A stretch of DNA of 39,516 bases from Acidimicrobiaceae bacterium (GTDB taxonomy: Bacteria; Actinomycetota; Acidimicrobiia; Acidimicrobiales; RAAP-2), in contig PKXJ01000027.1 of NCBI GenBank assembly GCA_003132305.1, positions 1 to 39,516 on the forward strand. The letters are read 5' to 3'. Below are positions 25,790 through 32,953 of the stretch, piece by piece (within the stretch, counting starts at the first letter, position 1; each line of letters begins with the position of its first letter). The notes beneath the pieces are model-generated. The model did not search any database. It saw nothing but the letters and a program-made list of their open reading frames with translations, and had not been told where the DNA came from. The position numbers and the translations under genes are program-made.

Positions 25790-25966
25790 ATGGCAGTTCG
25801 AATTTTCGACCTGACCGAACCGCAGTCTTCACGGCTGGAGGTTTTGGAGGCGGCGCCCAGTCGTCGGGATGTGCGACGCACGAAACAGCGTTACGCCCTG
25901 GTGGGTGTGCTGGCCCTCGCCGTACCTTTTTTCGCCGCACTGGTCGCTTTAGGAGCTGCCCACTGA
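25790..25966 (+). CDS. Small single-helix membrane protein
   Basis: This 58-aa product is not recognised. A hydrophilic, charged N-terminal part of about 33 residues ends in basic residues (RRDVRRTKQR). It is followed by one hydrophobic helix of about 21 residues (35-55) and a short end. The basic side before the helix predicts a cytoplasmic N-terminus. Its ATG is 7 nt after a -10-like box, and it ends in TGA 25964-25966, overlapping a possible CTG start of rsfS. Small proteins of this shape between nadD and rsfS occur in actinobacteria, where some are longer LytR-type or membrane proteins. Being tightly packed between two conserved genes supports a real gene, but a role cannot be given. Confidence 0.65.
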   Translation: MAVRIFDLTEPQSSRLEVLEAAPSRRDVRRTKQRYALVGVLALAVPFFAALVALGAAH

Positions 25967-26364
25967 GTGAGAGCGTGACGAGCGGCGAGCTTTCTCGCGG
26001 CCCCTACTCTTCGTACGTCTCGACGCTAGTGAACGCGGCCATTGTCGCCGCGGAGGAGAAGATCGGCCTCGACACGGTGGTACTCGACCTGCGCGCACTG
26101 GTGGACTCCTTCGACGCGCTCGTCGTGACGTCGGGTCGTAACGATCGCCAGGTCCGAGCGATAGCGAAAGAGATCGAACGGCTGGTGGACGTAGCGCTCG
26201 ACGTGAAGCCCAATCACGTGGAGGGTCTCGTCGCGGGCGAGTGGGTGGCCCTCGACTACGGCGACGTCATCGTGCACGTCTTTGACGAAACGGCTCGCGA
26301 GTACTACGACTTAGAGCACTTGTGGAACGCCGCGCCGGCGCTTCGCCCCCTCGCGACTCGTTAG
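25963..26364 (+). CDS. rsfS: Ribosomal silencing factor RsfS
   Basis: A product of about 133 aa of the RsfS/Iojap family, which binds ribosomal protein L14 and blocks subunit joining when nutrients are scarce. The core reads LDTVVLDLRALVDSFDALVVTSG, then DRQVRAIAKEIER, GLVAGEWVALDYGDVIVHVF and REYYDLEHLW, all typical. The start is unclear. CTG 25963 has an ideal AGGAG (25951-25955) 7 nt upstream and overlaps the preceding stop (CTGA). GTG 25975 is the first common start codon but lies 19 nt from AGGAG. The stop overlaps the convergent GerMN gene by 4 bp (TTAG). Confidence 0.92.
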   Translation: MSESVTSGELSRGPYSSYVSTLVNAAIVAAEEKIGLDTVVLDLRALVDSFDALVVTSGRNDRQVRAIAKEIERLVDVALDVKPNHVEGLVAGEWVALDYGDVIVHVFDETAREYYDLEHLWNAAPALRPLATR

Positions 26365-26936
26365 TTCAAGAGACTCTCGAAGTTCTTCTGCGACACCAGG
26401 GTCGCGTGCGCGCCGTCGGGCAGGAGCAGACGCTGAGGAACCCCGGCCACCTTGATGATGATGCCCGTCGTGGCGCCCACGTCGTAGGCGGTGAGCACGA
26501 GCTGACCGACCGCGAGGAGTTGTTGGGCCTTCGTCAAGGTGCTGAGGGGCGTGGCGAAGTTGAAGTAGCCGACCTGGCCTCGCACGGTGGCCGAGACCAG
26601 CACCATGTTCGTGGGGAGCGCGGAGGTGTAGCCCGCGGACGTTTCGATCGCCGTGGGCCCGAGGAGGAGCTGTTCGATGACGGTCGCGAGCGCGGGTGGC
26701 GAGGGCACGATGCGACTCAAGGGCGCCAGGTGACCGGTGGCGTCGACGATGTAGACCGGCTGGGTGATGAAGCGAACGCGCGCGTTGTTGGTGCCGGGAA
26801 TCGTCTGATTGAAGAGGCCGTAGGGGTCTTTCAACACGGGAATGCGCACGGGCGACGCGTCGGGCGACACGAAGGTGCAACCCGCCAGCACGAGGGCGCC
26901 GAGGACGATGAGCGCCATCGCGCGGACTCTCTTCAC
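26361..26936 (-). CDS. GerMN domain lipoprotein (LpqB position)
   Basis: The 191-aa exported lipoprotein has an N-terminal signal of about 19 residues with the lipobox LAGC (Cys20), so it should be anchored to the outer face of the membrane. The rest is one GerMN domain (FITQPVYIVDATGHLAPLSR, LLLGPTAIE, NFATPLSTLTKAQQLLAVGQLVLTA-type pattern). In many actinobacteria the gene after mtrA-mtrB is lpqB, which has a GerMN domain plus a long C-terminal propeller-like part and acts on MtrB. This protein is in the same position but has only the GerMN part. It starts with GTG overlapping the kinase stop (GTGA). Confidence 0.85.
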   Translation of the reverse strand: MKRVRAMALIVLGALVLAGCTFVSPDASPVRIPVLKDPYGLFNQTIPGTNNARVRFITQPVYIVDATGHLAPLSRIVPSPPALATVIEQLLLGPTAIETSAGYTSALPTNMVLVSATVRGQVGYFNFATPLSTLTKAQQLLAVGQLVLTAYDVGATTGIIIKVAGVPQRLLLPDGAHATLVSQKNFESLLN

Positions 26937-28324
26937 GAGGTCTCCTCGTCGGCGAGGGGCAACAAGATCTGAAAGCGCGCGCCGCCCTCGGGGCTGTCGA
27001 GTACTCGAATAGTCCCGCCCACGGCGCGCACGTGGTCGTGCACGAGCGCGAGACCGAGACCCGTTCCTCGCACCACGCGGCGATCGTGAGCGGCGCGACC
27101 TCGAAAGAACCGTTCGAAGATCGCCTCACGCTCCTCGACTGGCACGCCGGGGCCCGCGTCGTCGACGTTGATGGCGAACTGGCCGAGCTCGTAGTCCAGT
27201 CGAATCGTCGTCGCGTCACCGGCGTAGTGGTGCGCGTTATCGATCAGATTGGTCATGACGCGCTCGAATCGCCGACGGTCCACCGAGACGAGGGGATCAT
27301 CGAGCGCGACGGCGACTTCAATGGGCGGTTCCCTCAACCCGTGGCGCCGAGCGGCGGAGCGAACGGACTGACGAACGAGTTCGATCGCCGCGACGGTTTC
27401 GATCACGAGCGGCACGGCGTCGGCGTCACTGCGCGCCATCTCGAGGAGGTCCTCGACGAGCGACTGAAAGATCGAAAGGTCGGCCGTCAGCAGATCCAAG
27501 CTCTCTTGGCCGGCCGGCGAAAGCTCGAGACGGTGTTGTTGCAAAACGGTCGCGGTCGTGGCGAGGGTCGTCAGCGGCGAGCGAAGTTCGTGGCTCACGT
27601 CACTGGCGAAGCGCGCGTCGCGCTCTAAGCGTTCCACTAGTTGGCCCACCATCTCGTTGAACGACTCGGTGAGTTGTTGGACCTCTCGGTCGGCGCGCGT
27701 CACTTGCAGGCGAGTCGAGAGATTGCCCTCGGCGATCGCCGCGGCGGCGAGTGAGACTCTCTCGAGTGGACGCACCGTTCGACGCGTGACCCACAGACCC
27801 CCGGCGATGCCGAGGAGGAAGGTCACGAGCGCGCCCGCACCGAGCACCAGCATCAGGTTCCGCAGCGTGTGTTCGAGCGAGCCGAGCTTAAAGACCTCGA
27901 AGAACTGGGTCTCCACCGCCGGGATGGGTACCCCCACGACGTAGATGAGTTTCCCGTTGATACTGAGGATCTGTGAGGTGGGCTCGCCGTGGCGGACGTT
28001 GGCGAGAAAGGCCGGCGACACGTCCTGGGTGGAAGCGCCTTCACTTCGCGAGAGCCACTGGTTGTGGGTCTGCACGAGGACGCTCGAATTGGTGGCGTGT
28101 TCGATCGAGTTGAGAATTCCGCTCAGCGTGGGGGGCGCGGTGTAGAGGGTGCTGCGAACGAGATCGGCGTTGACGTAGGCCTGTTTCAGGTCGGTCTGCA
28201 GGCGTTCGTTGACGAGCACGTGGTGAAATCCCTCGTAGGTCAGTGTGGCGAAAAGTCCGCTGAGTACGACGGCGCCCAGTCCGAAGGTAACTAAGAGTCG
28301 AAGTCGAAGACTCCGACGGCGCAT
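26933..28324 (-). CDS. Sensor histidine kinase, MtrB-like
   Basis: The 463-aa membrane sensor kinase has helices at about 8-28 and 155-178 flanking an extracellular domain of about 125 residues. A HAMP domain follows at about 179-232, then HisKA with the phosphoacceptor His245 in SHELRSPLTTL. The ATP-binding domain has the N box NLIDNAHHYA, DAGPGVP as G1, and GTGLGLALVHDH as G2. It should phosphorylate the response regulator encoded just before it (1-nt overlap TAATG). The gene order regulator-kinase-GerMN lipoprotein resembles mtrA-mtrB-lpqB, which controls wall metabolism and division in actinobacteria; the assignment to that system is by inference. Confidence 0.9.
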   Translation of the reverse strand: MRRRSLRLRLLVTFGLGAVVLSGLFATLTYEGFHHVLVNERLQTDLKQAYVNADLVRSTLYTAPPTLSGILNSIEHATNSSVLVQTHNQWLSRSEGASTQDVSPAFLANVRHGEPTSQILSINGKLIYVVGVPIPAVETQFFEVFKLGSLEHTLRNLMLVLGAGALVTFLLGIAGGLWVTRRTVRPLERVSLAAAAIAEGNLSTRLQVTRADREVQQLTESFNEMVGQLVERLERDARFASDVSHELRSPLTTLATTATVLQQHRLELSPAGQESLDLLTADLSIFQSLVEDLLEMARSDADAVPLVIETVAAIELVRQSVRSAARRHGLREPPIEVAVALDDPLVSVDRRRFERVMTNLIDNAHHYAGDATTIRLDYELGQFAINVDDAGPGVPVEEREAIFERFFRGRAAHDRRVVRGTGLGLALVHDHVRAVGGTIRVLDSPEGGARFQILLPLADEETS

Positions 28325-28998
28325 TAGAGGACCAGCTTGTAGCCCGTTCCTCGCACCGTGACGAGGTAAGTGGGACTGGCGGGGTCGGGCTCGATCTTCA
28401 TGCGCAGGCGCCGAATATGGACGTCCACGAGACGGCTGTCGCCAAAGTAGTCGTAACCCCAGACGTGTTCGAGCAGATCTTCGCGCGACAGCACGCGTCC
28501 GTTGGCGCTCGCTAAGTCGGTGAGCAGTCGGAACTCGGTGGAGGTGAGGTGCAGTTCGGTGCCGTCGAGGTGTCGAACGACGCCTTCGTCGGGCACCACG
28601 CGCAGTTCACCCATCTGAAAAGCGTTCGTGCTCTTGTCGGGACGACGGCGTAGATGAGCACGAACGCGCGCGAGCAACTCTTCGGGGACGAAGGGCTTGG
28701 TGACGTAGTCGTCGGCCCCGGACTCCAGACCGAGGATAACGTCGGCGGTCTCGTCGCGCGCCGACACGATCACGATCGGTAGATCGCTCGCCGTTCGAAG
28801 CGCCTGACAGGTTTGAAATCCCGTCATGCCCGGCAACATGACGTCGACGATGGCCACGTCCGAGGTCATGCGCGAGAAGAGGGCGACGCCCAGCTCACCC
28901 GTGGGGGCGTCGTCAACGATGAAGCCCTCGCCTTCGAACATCAGTCGAAGCGCGGTGCGAATGTGGTCGTCGTCTTCCACGATCAAGATACGGGGCAT
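28324..28998 (-). CDS. Response regulator, OmpR/PhoB family (MtrA-like)
   Basis: The 224-aa regulator has a receiver domain with the phosphate-accepting Asp52 in IVDVMLPGMTG, the acidic pair near residues 8-10 (EDD), and Lys101 in YVTKPF. A winged-helix DNA-binding domain covers about 130-224 (LTSTEFRLLTDLASANGRVLS, RLVDVHIRRLRMKIEPDP). ATG 28998 has AAAGGAG 5 nt upstream on the minus strand. A -10-like TAGTCT lies at 29029-29024, so this operon, unlike its neighbours, has a leader with a ribosome binding site. It is divergent from the recombinase gene. Confidence 0.93.
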   Translation of the reverse strand: MPRILIVEDDDHIRTALRLMFEGEGFIVDDAPTGELGVALFSRMTSDVAIVDVMLPGMTGFQTCQALRTASDLPIVIVSARDETADVILGLESGADDYVTKPFVPEELLARVRAHLRRRPDKSTNAFQMGELRVVPDEGVVRHLDGTELHLTSTEFRLLTDLASANGRVLSREDLLEHVWGYDYFGDSRLVDVHIRRLRMKIEPDPASPTYLVTVRGTGYKLVL

Positions 28999-29023
28999 CC
29001 CAACTCCTTTGGAATCTTCGCCA

Positions 29024-29029
29024 AGACTA
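29024..29029 (-). promoter_or_regulatory. -10-like box TAGTCT of the two-component operon
   Basis: On the minus strand TAGTCT lies 25 nt before ATG 28998. The ribosome binding site AAAGGAG sits between them. It faces the divergent recombinase promoter, with about 30 bp separating the two -10 boxes. Confidence 0.45.
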
Positions 29030-29059
29030 GTAAGTCGTCGCTGAGAACCATGAAATCAC

Positions 29060-29065
29060 TAGCCT
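29060..29065 (+). promoter_or_regulatory. -10-like box TAGCCT of the recombinase gene (leaderless type)
   Basis: TAGCCT ends 6 nt before GTG 29072, and the gap TGACGT has no ribosome binding site. This matches the 6-nt spacing seen upstream of obgE, proA, nadD and the DAHP synthase gene. Confidence 0.5.
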
Positions 29066-29071
29066 TGACGT

Positions 29072-29980
29072 GTGTCGGCTGTGCGTAGAGGCGAGCGGGC
29101 CACCTCTAGGTGGCGCCTGGAGAGTTACGCCGATACCCTGCGCGCCGCCGACCGTGCCGCGGCCACCCAGCGGGCCTACGTGTCCGACGCGAAGGCTTTC
29201 GTTACTTGGGCGAGCGAGCGCGACGCGACAGGTCCGAGCGAGATCACGAAGAAAGATCTCCGCGACTACTTGGTGTTCATGACCGCACGCGGCGACGAGC
29301 GGACCTCGATCATTCGACGCCGGGCGTCGCTGCGCAGTTACTTTGCGTGGCTCGTGGAGCGCGGGCACCTCAGCACCAGTCCGGCCGCGCGCCTGCTCGC
29401 CCCGCGTCCCGCGCAGCAGCTGCCCAAGATCGTGGTTCGTGAACAGCTCGACAATCTCTTGGACGACGACTGGGGCGACGACCAGTGGGCCACGCTCGAC
29501 CGCGCGGTCTGTGAGGTGCTCTACGGCGCGGGACTTCGCGTGTCCGAACTCTGCGGGCTCGACCTCGCGAGCATCGACTTCTCGAAGGGGCTCCTTCGCG
29601 TCCTCGGCAAAGGTCGCAAGGAGCGTATCGTGCCCCTGCACCGTAAGGGCCTCGAGGCGCTGCGCCTGTGGGTCGACGACGCGCGAGAGTACGTCGTACG
29701 CAGCGACTCACCCCCCGAAGCGCTGTTCTTGAATCGACGGGCCCGTCGGATCGGGCCACGCGACGTACGAAGAATTCTCGATCATCGCGTGCTGCGTGGT
29801 CACGTGCATCCGCACGCGCTTCGCCACACCTACGCCACGCACCTCGTCGAAGGCGGCGCCGATCTTCGCGTCGTTCAAGAACTCCTCGGCCACGAGAGTC
29901 TCACTACCACGCAGATCTACACCCACGTCTCAAAGTCGCGACTGCAGAAAGTTCATCGCCAGACCCACCCGAGGGGCTAG
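29072..29980 (+). CDS. Tyrosine recombinase, XerC/XerD family
   Basis: The 302-aa recombinase would resolve chromosome dimers at a dif site near the terminus. An N-terminal core-binding domain of about 15-105 precedes the catalytic domain. The active-site residues can be placed: Arg156 (GAGLRVSEL), Lys180 (GKGRKER), His248 and Arg251 (HPHALRH), His274 (LLGHESL) and the nucleophile Tyr283 (TQIYTHV). The gene is just upstream of rpsB, a place often held by xerC in actinobacteria, but xerC and xerD cannot be told apart by sequence reading alone. No adjacent repeat suggests that it is a phage or integron integrase. Confidence 0.92.
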   Translation: MSAVRRGERATSRWRLESYADTLRAADRAAATQRAYVSDAKAFVTWASERDATGPSEITKKDLRDYLVFMTARGDERTSIIRRRASLRSYFAWLVERGHLSTSPAARLLAPRPAQQLPKIVVREQLDNLLDDDWGDDQWATLDRAVCEVLYGAGLRVSELCGLDLASIDFSKGLLRVLGKGRKERIVPLHRKGLEALRLWVDDAREYVVRSDSPPEALFLNRRARRIGPRDVRRILDHRVLRGHVHPHALRHTYATHLVEGGADLRVVQELLGHESLTTTQIYTHVSKSRLQKVHRQTHPRG

Positions 29981-29994
29981 TTCTAAGAAACGAC

Positions 29995-30000
29995 TAATAT
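29995..30000 (+). promoter_or_regulatory. -10-like box TAATAT of the rpsB operon
   Basis: TAATAT lies about 113 nt before the GTG of rpsB. It would give a leader of roughly 105 nt that contains several hairpins. No clear -35 box is seen 16-18 bp upstream. Confidence 0.5.
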
Positions 30001-30006
30001 AGTCAG

Positions 30007-30112
30007 GCTCTCCCAGAGTGGGCGAGTTAGTGAGTTGTCCCCGTGGTTTCGTACGGTCGCCGTTCGCGGTGCTCTACGGGGTTGAAGCAACCATACGGAA
30101 GGAAACTAGATC
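30007..30112 (+). promoter_or_regulatory. Structured leader of the rpsB-tsf operon
   Basis: Four stem candidates can be drawn. CCCA/TGGG around GAG lies at 30012-30022. An outer pairing joins CCCCGT (30039-30044) and ACGGGG (30076-30081). Inside it is a hairpin ACGG-TCG-CCGT (30053-30063). GGTTG-AAG-CAACC (30080-30092) sits just before the AAGGAAA ribosome binding site, and its first two bases also belong to the outer pairing, so the two are mutually exclusive. Ribosomal protein S2 is known to repress its own operon in enterobacteria through the rpsB leader; a similar control here is inferred. Confidence 0.45.
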
Positions 30113-30841
30113 GTGGCCCTCGTCACTTTGCAAGAACTGTTGGACTCGGGCGTGCACTTCGGGCACCAGACCCGTCGTTGGAATCCCAAAATGCGCCGAT
30201 TTATCCTCGGCGAACGCAACGGCATCTACCTCATTGACCTGCGCAAGACCCTCGCGGGCATTGAGTTGAGTTACGCCTACGTGCGCGACCTCGTCGCCGA
30301 GGGCGGCGTCATTCTCTTCGTCGGCACGAAGAAGCAGACCCAGGGCCCCATCGCCGACTACGCCCAGGCCTGCGGTATGCCCTTCGTGAACCAGCGCTGG
30401 CTCGGCGGGATGTTGACCAACTTCGCCACCGTCGCCGGGCGCGTCAAGCGTCTGATCGAACTTCGCGCCATGGAGCGCGCGGGTGACTTTAACAACATGC
30501 CTAAGCGTGAAGCCCTTCGCCACAGCCGCGAACTCGAAAAGCTCGATCGCAACTTGAGCGGTATCGCGAACTTAGAACGCGTACCCGACGCCATCTTCGT
30601 CATCGACACGAAGAAGGAGCACATTGCCGTCACCGAAGCGCGCAAGCTCGGCCTACCCGTCGTGGCGGTCGTGGACACCAACTGTGACCCCGACGTCATT
30701 GACTACGTGATCCCCGGCAACGACGACGCGATCCGTGCGGGCTCGCTGCTGTGTCGTTTGATCGCCGACGCCGTGACCGAAGGCCGCTTCATTCGCCAGA
30801 ATCGTCCGGCCGTCACGATGACCCCGACGGCCAACGCTTAA
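30113..30841 (+). CDS. rpsB: 30S ribosomal protein S2
   Basis: The 242-aa S2 protein is of standard length. It starts with [24 protein letters not shown] and has [39 protein letters not shown] and VDTNCDPD, all conserved in S2. The GTG start has AAGGAAA upstream. It opens a long block of translation, membrane lipid and isoprenoid genes on the plus strand, with tsf 31 bp downstream. Confidence 0.98.
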   Translation: MALVTLQELLDSGVHFGHQTRRWNPKMRRFILGERNGIYLIDLRKTLAGIELSYAYVRDLVAEGGVILFVGTKKQTQGPIADYAQACGMPFVNQRWLGGMLTNFATVAGRVKRLIELRAMERAGDFNNMPKREALRHSRELEKLDRNLSGIANLERVPDAIFVIDTKKEHIAVTEARKLGLPVVAVVDTNCDPDVIDYVIPGNDDAIRAGSLLCRLIADAVTEGRFIRQNRPAVTMTPTANA

Positions 30842-30872
30842 GTCACTACCGGAATCAACGAGGAGAACCAAG

Positions 30873-31664
30873 GTGACGATCACCGCCAAAGACGTACAGG
30901 CACTTCGCCAGTCGACCGGCGTGGGCATGATGGACGCGAAGAAGGCCCTCGAGGCCAATAACGGCGACAAGGAAGCGGCCACCCAGTGGCTACGCGTCCA
31001 AGGACTCGCCTCGGCCGCCAAGCGCGCCGAGCGCGATGCCGGCGAAGGGGCCGTCGCCGTGGTGCGCGAGGGCAACGTCGCGGCGATCGTCGAGCTTCGT
31101 TGCGAGACCGACTTCGTCGCGAAGTCCGAGGAGTTCGTCAGCCTGGCCGACGAGATCGCCGCGCAGGTGTGTGCCGAGGGCGAAGAGTCCGTGGCTCACT
31201 TCAAGGAGAACATCGAGCAGATGCTCACGACCCTGAAGGAGAACATCTCCATTGGCCGCGTGTACCGACTCGAGGCCGGTCCCGACGAGGTCGTCGATAC
31301 CTACTTCCACCCCCAGTCGGGCCGTGGCGTTAACGCCGTCGCGGTCGTCGTGAAGGGCGCGAACAATGAGGTCGCCCACGAGCTGGCCGTGCACATCGCC
31401 TTCGCGAAGCCGCTCTATCTAAAGCGCGAGGACGTACCCCAGAGCGAAGTGGACAAAGAGCGCCAGACCGTGGAGGAGATCACGCGCAACGAAGGCAAGC
31501 CCGAAGCGGCGATGCCCAAGATCATCGAAGGACGACTGAACGGATGGTTCAAGGAGCGCGTCCTCTTAGAGCAGCCCTACGTCAAGGACGAGAAAGAGAC
31601 CGTCCAGCAGTTCTTGAAGGGCGCCACCGTTAGCGCGTACGCTCAAGTAGTCATCGGGGGATAG
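30873..31664 (+). CDS. tsf: Elongation factor Ts
   Basis: The 263-aa nucleotide exchange factor recycles EF-Tu. The N-terminal TDVGMMDAKKAL-type motif reads STGVGMMDAKKALEA near residues 12-26. The core has ELRCETDFVAKSEEF, the signature of the family, and PLYLKREDVP. The start is GTG 30873 with GAGGAG 7 nt upstream. The usual rpsB-tsf-pyrH-frr order is kept. Confidence 0.98.
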   Translation: MTITAKDVQALRQSTGVGMMDAKKALEANNGDKEAATQWLRVQGLASAAKRAERDAGEGAVAVVREGNVAAIVELRCETDFVAKSEEFVSLADEIAAQVCAEGEESVAHFKENIEQMLTTLKENISIGRVYRLEAGPDEVVDTYFHPQSGRGVNAVAVVVKGANNEVAHELAVHIAFAKPLYLKREDVPQSEVDKERQTVEEITRNEGKPEAAMPKIIEGRLNGWFKERVLLEQPYVKDEKETVQQFLKGATVSAYAQVVIGG

Positions 31665-31673
31665 GTCGTCGTC

Positions 31674-32384
31674 GTGCGTCGAGTGGTCTTAAAACTGTCG
31701 GGTGAAGCGCTCGCGTCAGCCGCGAGTGACGAAACTATCGACGCCTCGACCGTGGACTTTCTAGCCCGCGAGATCGCCGCCGCCATGGAGCGGGGCGGAC
31801 TCGAACTCGCCGTCGTGGTGGGTGGCGGCAACATTTGGCGCGGCGCGACGGGCGCGATGGCCGGGATGAATCGCGCGAACTCGGACCTTATGGGCATGCT
31901 CGGTACCGTCATCAACGCCCTCGCGCTGCAAGACGCCATTGAGAATCACGGCCGGCCGACGAGGGTGATGTCGGCGATCAACATGGACCAAGTGGCCGAG
32001 CCCTACATTCGCCGACGCGCGGTTCGCCACCTCGAAAAGGGCCGCGTGGTGATCTTCGCGGCCGGCATGGGTAACCCCTACTTCACCACCGACACCCCCG
32101 CCGCGCAGCGCGCCGCCGAGGTCGAAGCCGAGATCGTGCTCAAGGGAACCCACGGCGGCGTCGACGGCGTGTTCTCCGAAGATCCGAGAGTGAATCCCCA
32201 CGCCGTTAAGTTCGACGAGATCTCCTTCGATGAGGTGATCGCACGAAACCTGCGCGTGATGGACATGACGGCCATTACGTTCTGCAAAGATAACCATCTG
32301 CCGTTGCGCGTGTTTGACCTGATGGCTGACGGTAACTTAGGACGCGCCCTCGACGGTCGCCCCGTCGGTACGCTGGTGAAGTAA
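31674..32384 (+). CDS. pyrH: Uridylate kinase
   Basis: The 236-aa UMP kinase belongs to the amino-acid kinase fold. It opens with RVVLKLSGEALAS. It includes VVGGGNIWRG, the MGMLGTVINALALQDA region, VVIFAAGMGNPYFTTDT, and DGVFSEDPR. The GTG start follows tsf by 9 bp. The last base of its TAA stop is shared with the frr ATG (TAATG). Confidence 0.98.
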   Translation: MRRVVLKLSGEALASAASDETIDASTVDFLAREIAAAMERGGLELAVVVGGGNIWRGATGAMAGMNRANSDLMGMLGTVINALALQDAIENHGRPTRVMSAINMDQVAEPYIRRRAVRHLEKGRVVIFAAGMGNPYFTTDTPAAQRAAEVEAEIVLKGTHGGVDGVFSEDPRVNPHAVKFDEISFDEVIARNLRVMDMTAITFCKDNHLPLRVFDLMADGNLGRALDGRPVGTLVK

Positions 32385-32953
32385 TGGATAACGAACTCGT
32401 GGACCTCGTGATGGAAGACACGCGCGAGCGTATGGACCGCGCGATTGAGCACGTGAAGAACGAGTTCGGCACGGTGCGCACCGGCCGAGCCACGTCGACC
32501 CTCATCGAGGGTCTCTTGATCGACTACTACGGAACCGAGACGCCGCTCAAGCAGCTGGCGAACTTCTCGGTGCCCGAACCACGTCTCTTGGTGGTCTCGC
32601 CCTTCGACAAGGGTTCGATCGCCGCGATCGAAAAAGCCATCGGGAACGCCGACTTGGGCCTCACGCCTTCGAACGATGGTCAGGTCATCCGCCTCGCCTT
32701 TCCGGCGTTGACTGAGGAGCGTCGCAAGTCCTTCGTGAAGATGGTCAAAACCAAGGCCGAAGAGGGCCGGGTGGCCCTTCGAGGGGTGCGTCGACACGCG
32801 CGCCAAGAGTTGGAAACGCTCGAAAAGGAGCAGGGTCTCTCGAGTGACGAGATCGAGCGGCTCGAAAAGATCCTCGACAAGATGACCCAAGATGAAGTGG
32901 CGGTCGTGGACGCGCTGCTCGCGCACAAGGAGAAGGAACTTCTTGCAGTCTGA
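32384..32953 (+). CDS. frr: Ribosome recycling factor
   Basis: The 189-aa factor splits post-termination ribosomes together with EF-G. The three-helix-bundle pattern is clear: FGTVRTGRATSTLIEGLLIDYYG, the FSVPEPRLLVVSPFDKG stretch, ALTEERRKSFVKMVKTKAEEGRVALRGVRR, and a long C-terminal helix. It starts one base before the pyrH stop ends, showing coupling. The likely cdsA start lies inside its last codons. Confidence 0.98.
   Translation: MDNELVDLVMEDTRERMDRAIEHVKNEFGTVRTGRATSTLIEGLLIDYYGTETPLKQLANFSVPEPRLLVVSPFDKGSIAAIEKAIGNADLGLTPSNDGQVIRLAFPALTEERRKSFVKMVKTKAEEGRVALRGVRRHARQELETLEKEQGLSSDEIERLEKILDKMTQDEVAVVDALLAHKEKELLAV

Noticed and set aside
29072-29980. A mobile-element integrase reading for the tyrosine recombinase
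   Set aside because: No att-like repeats, no phage or cassette genes, and the location next to rpsB is typical for chromosomal xerC.
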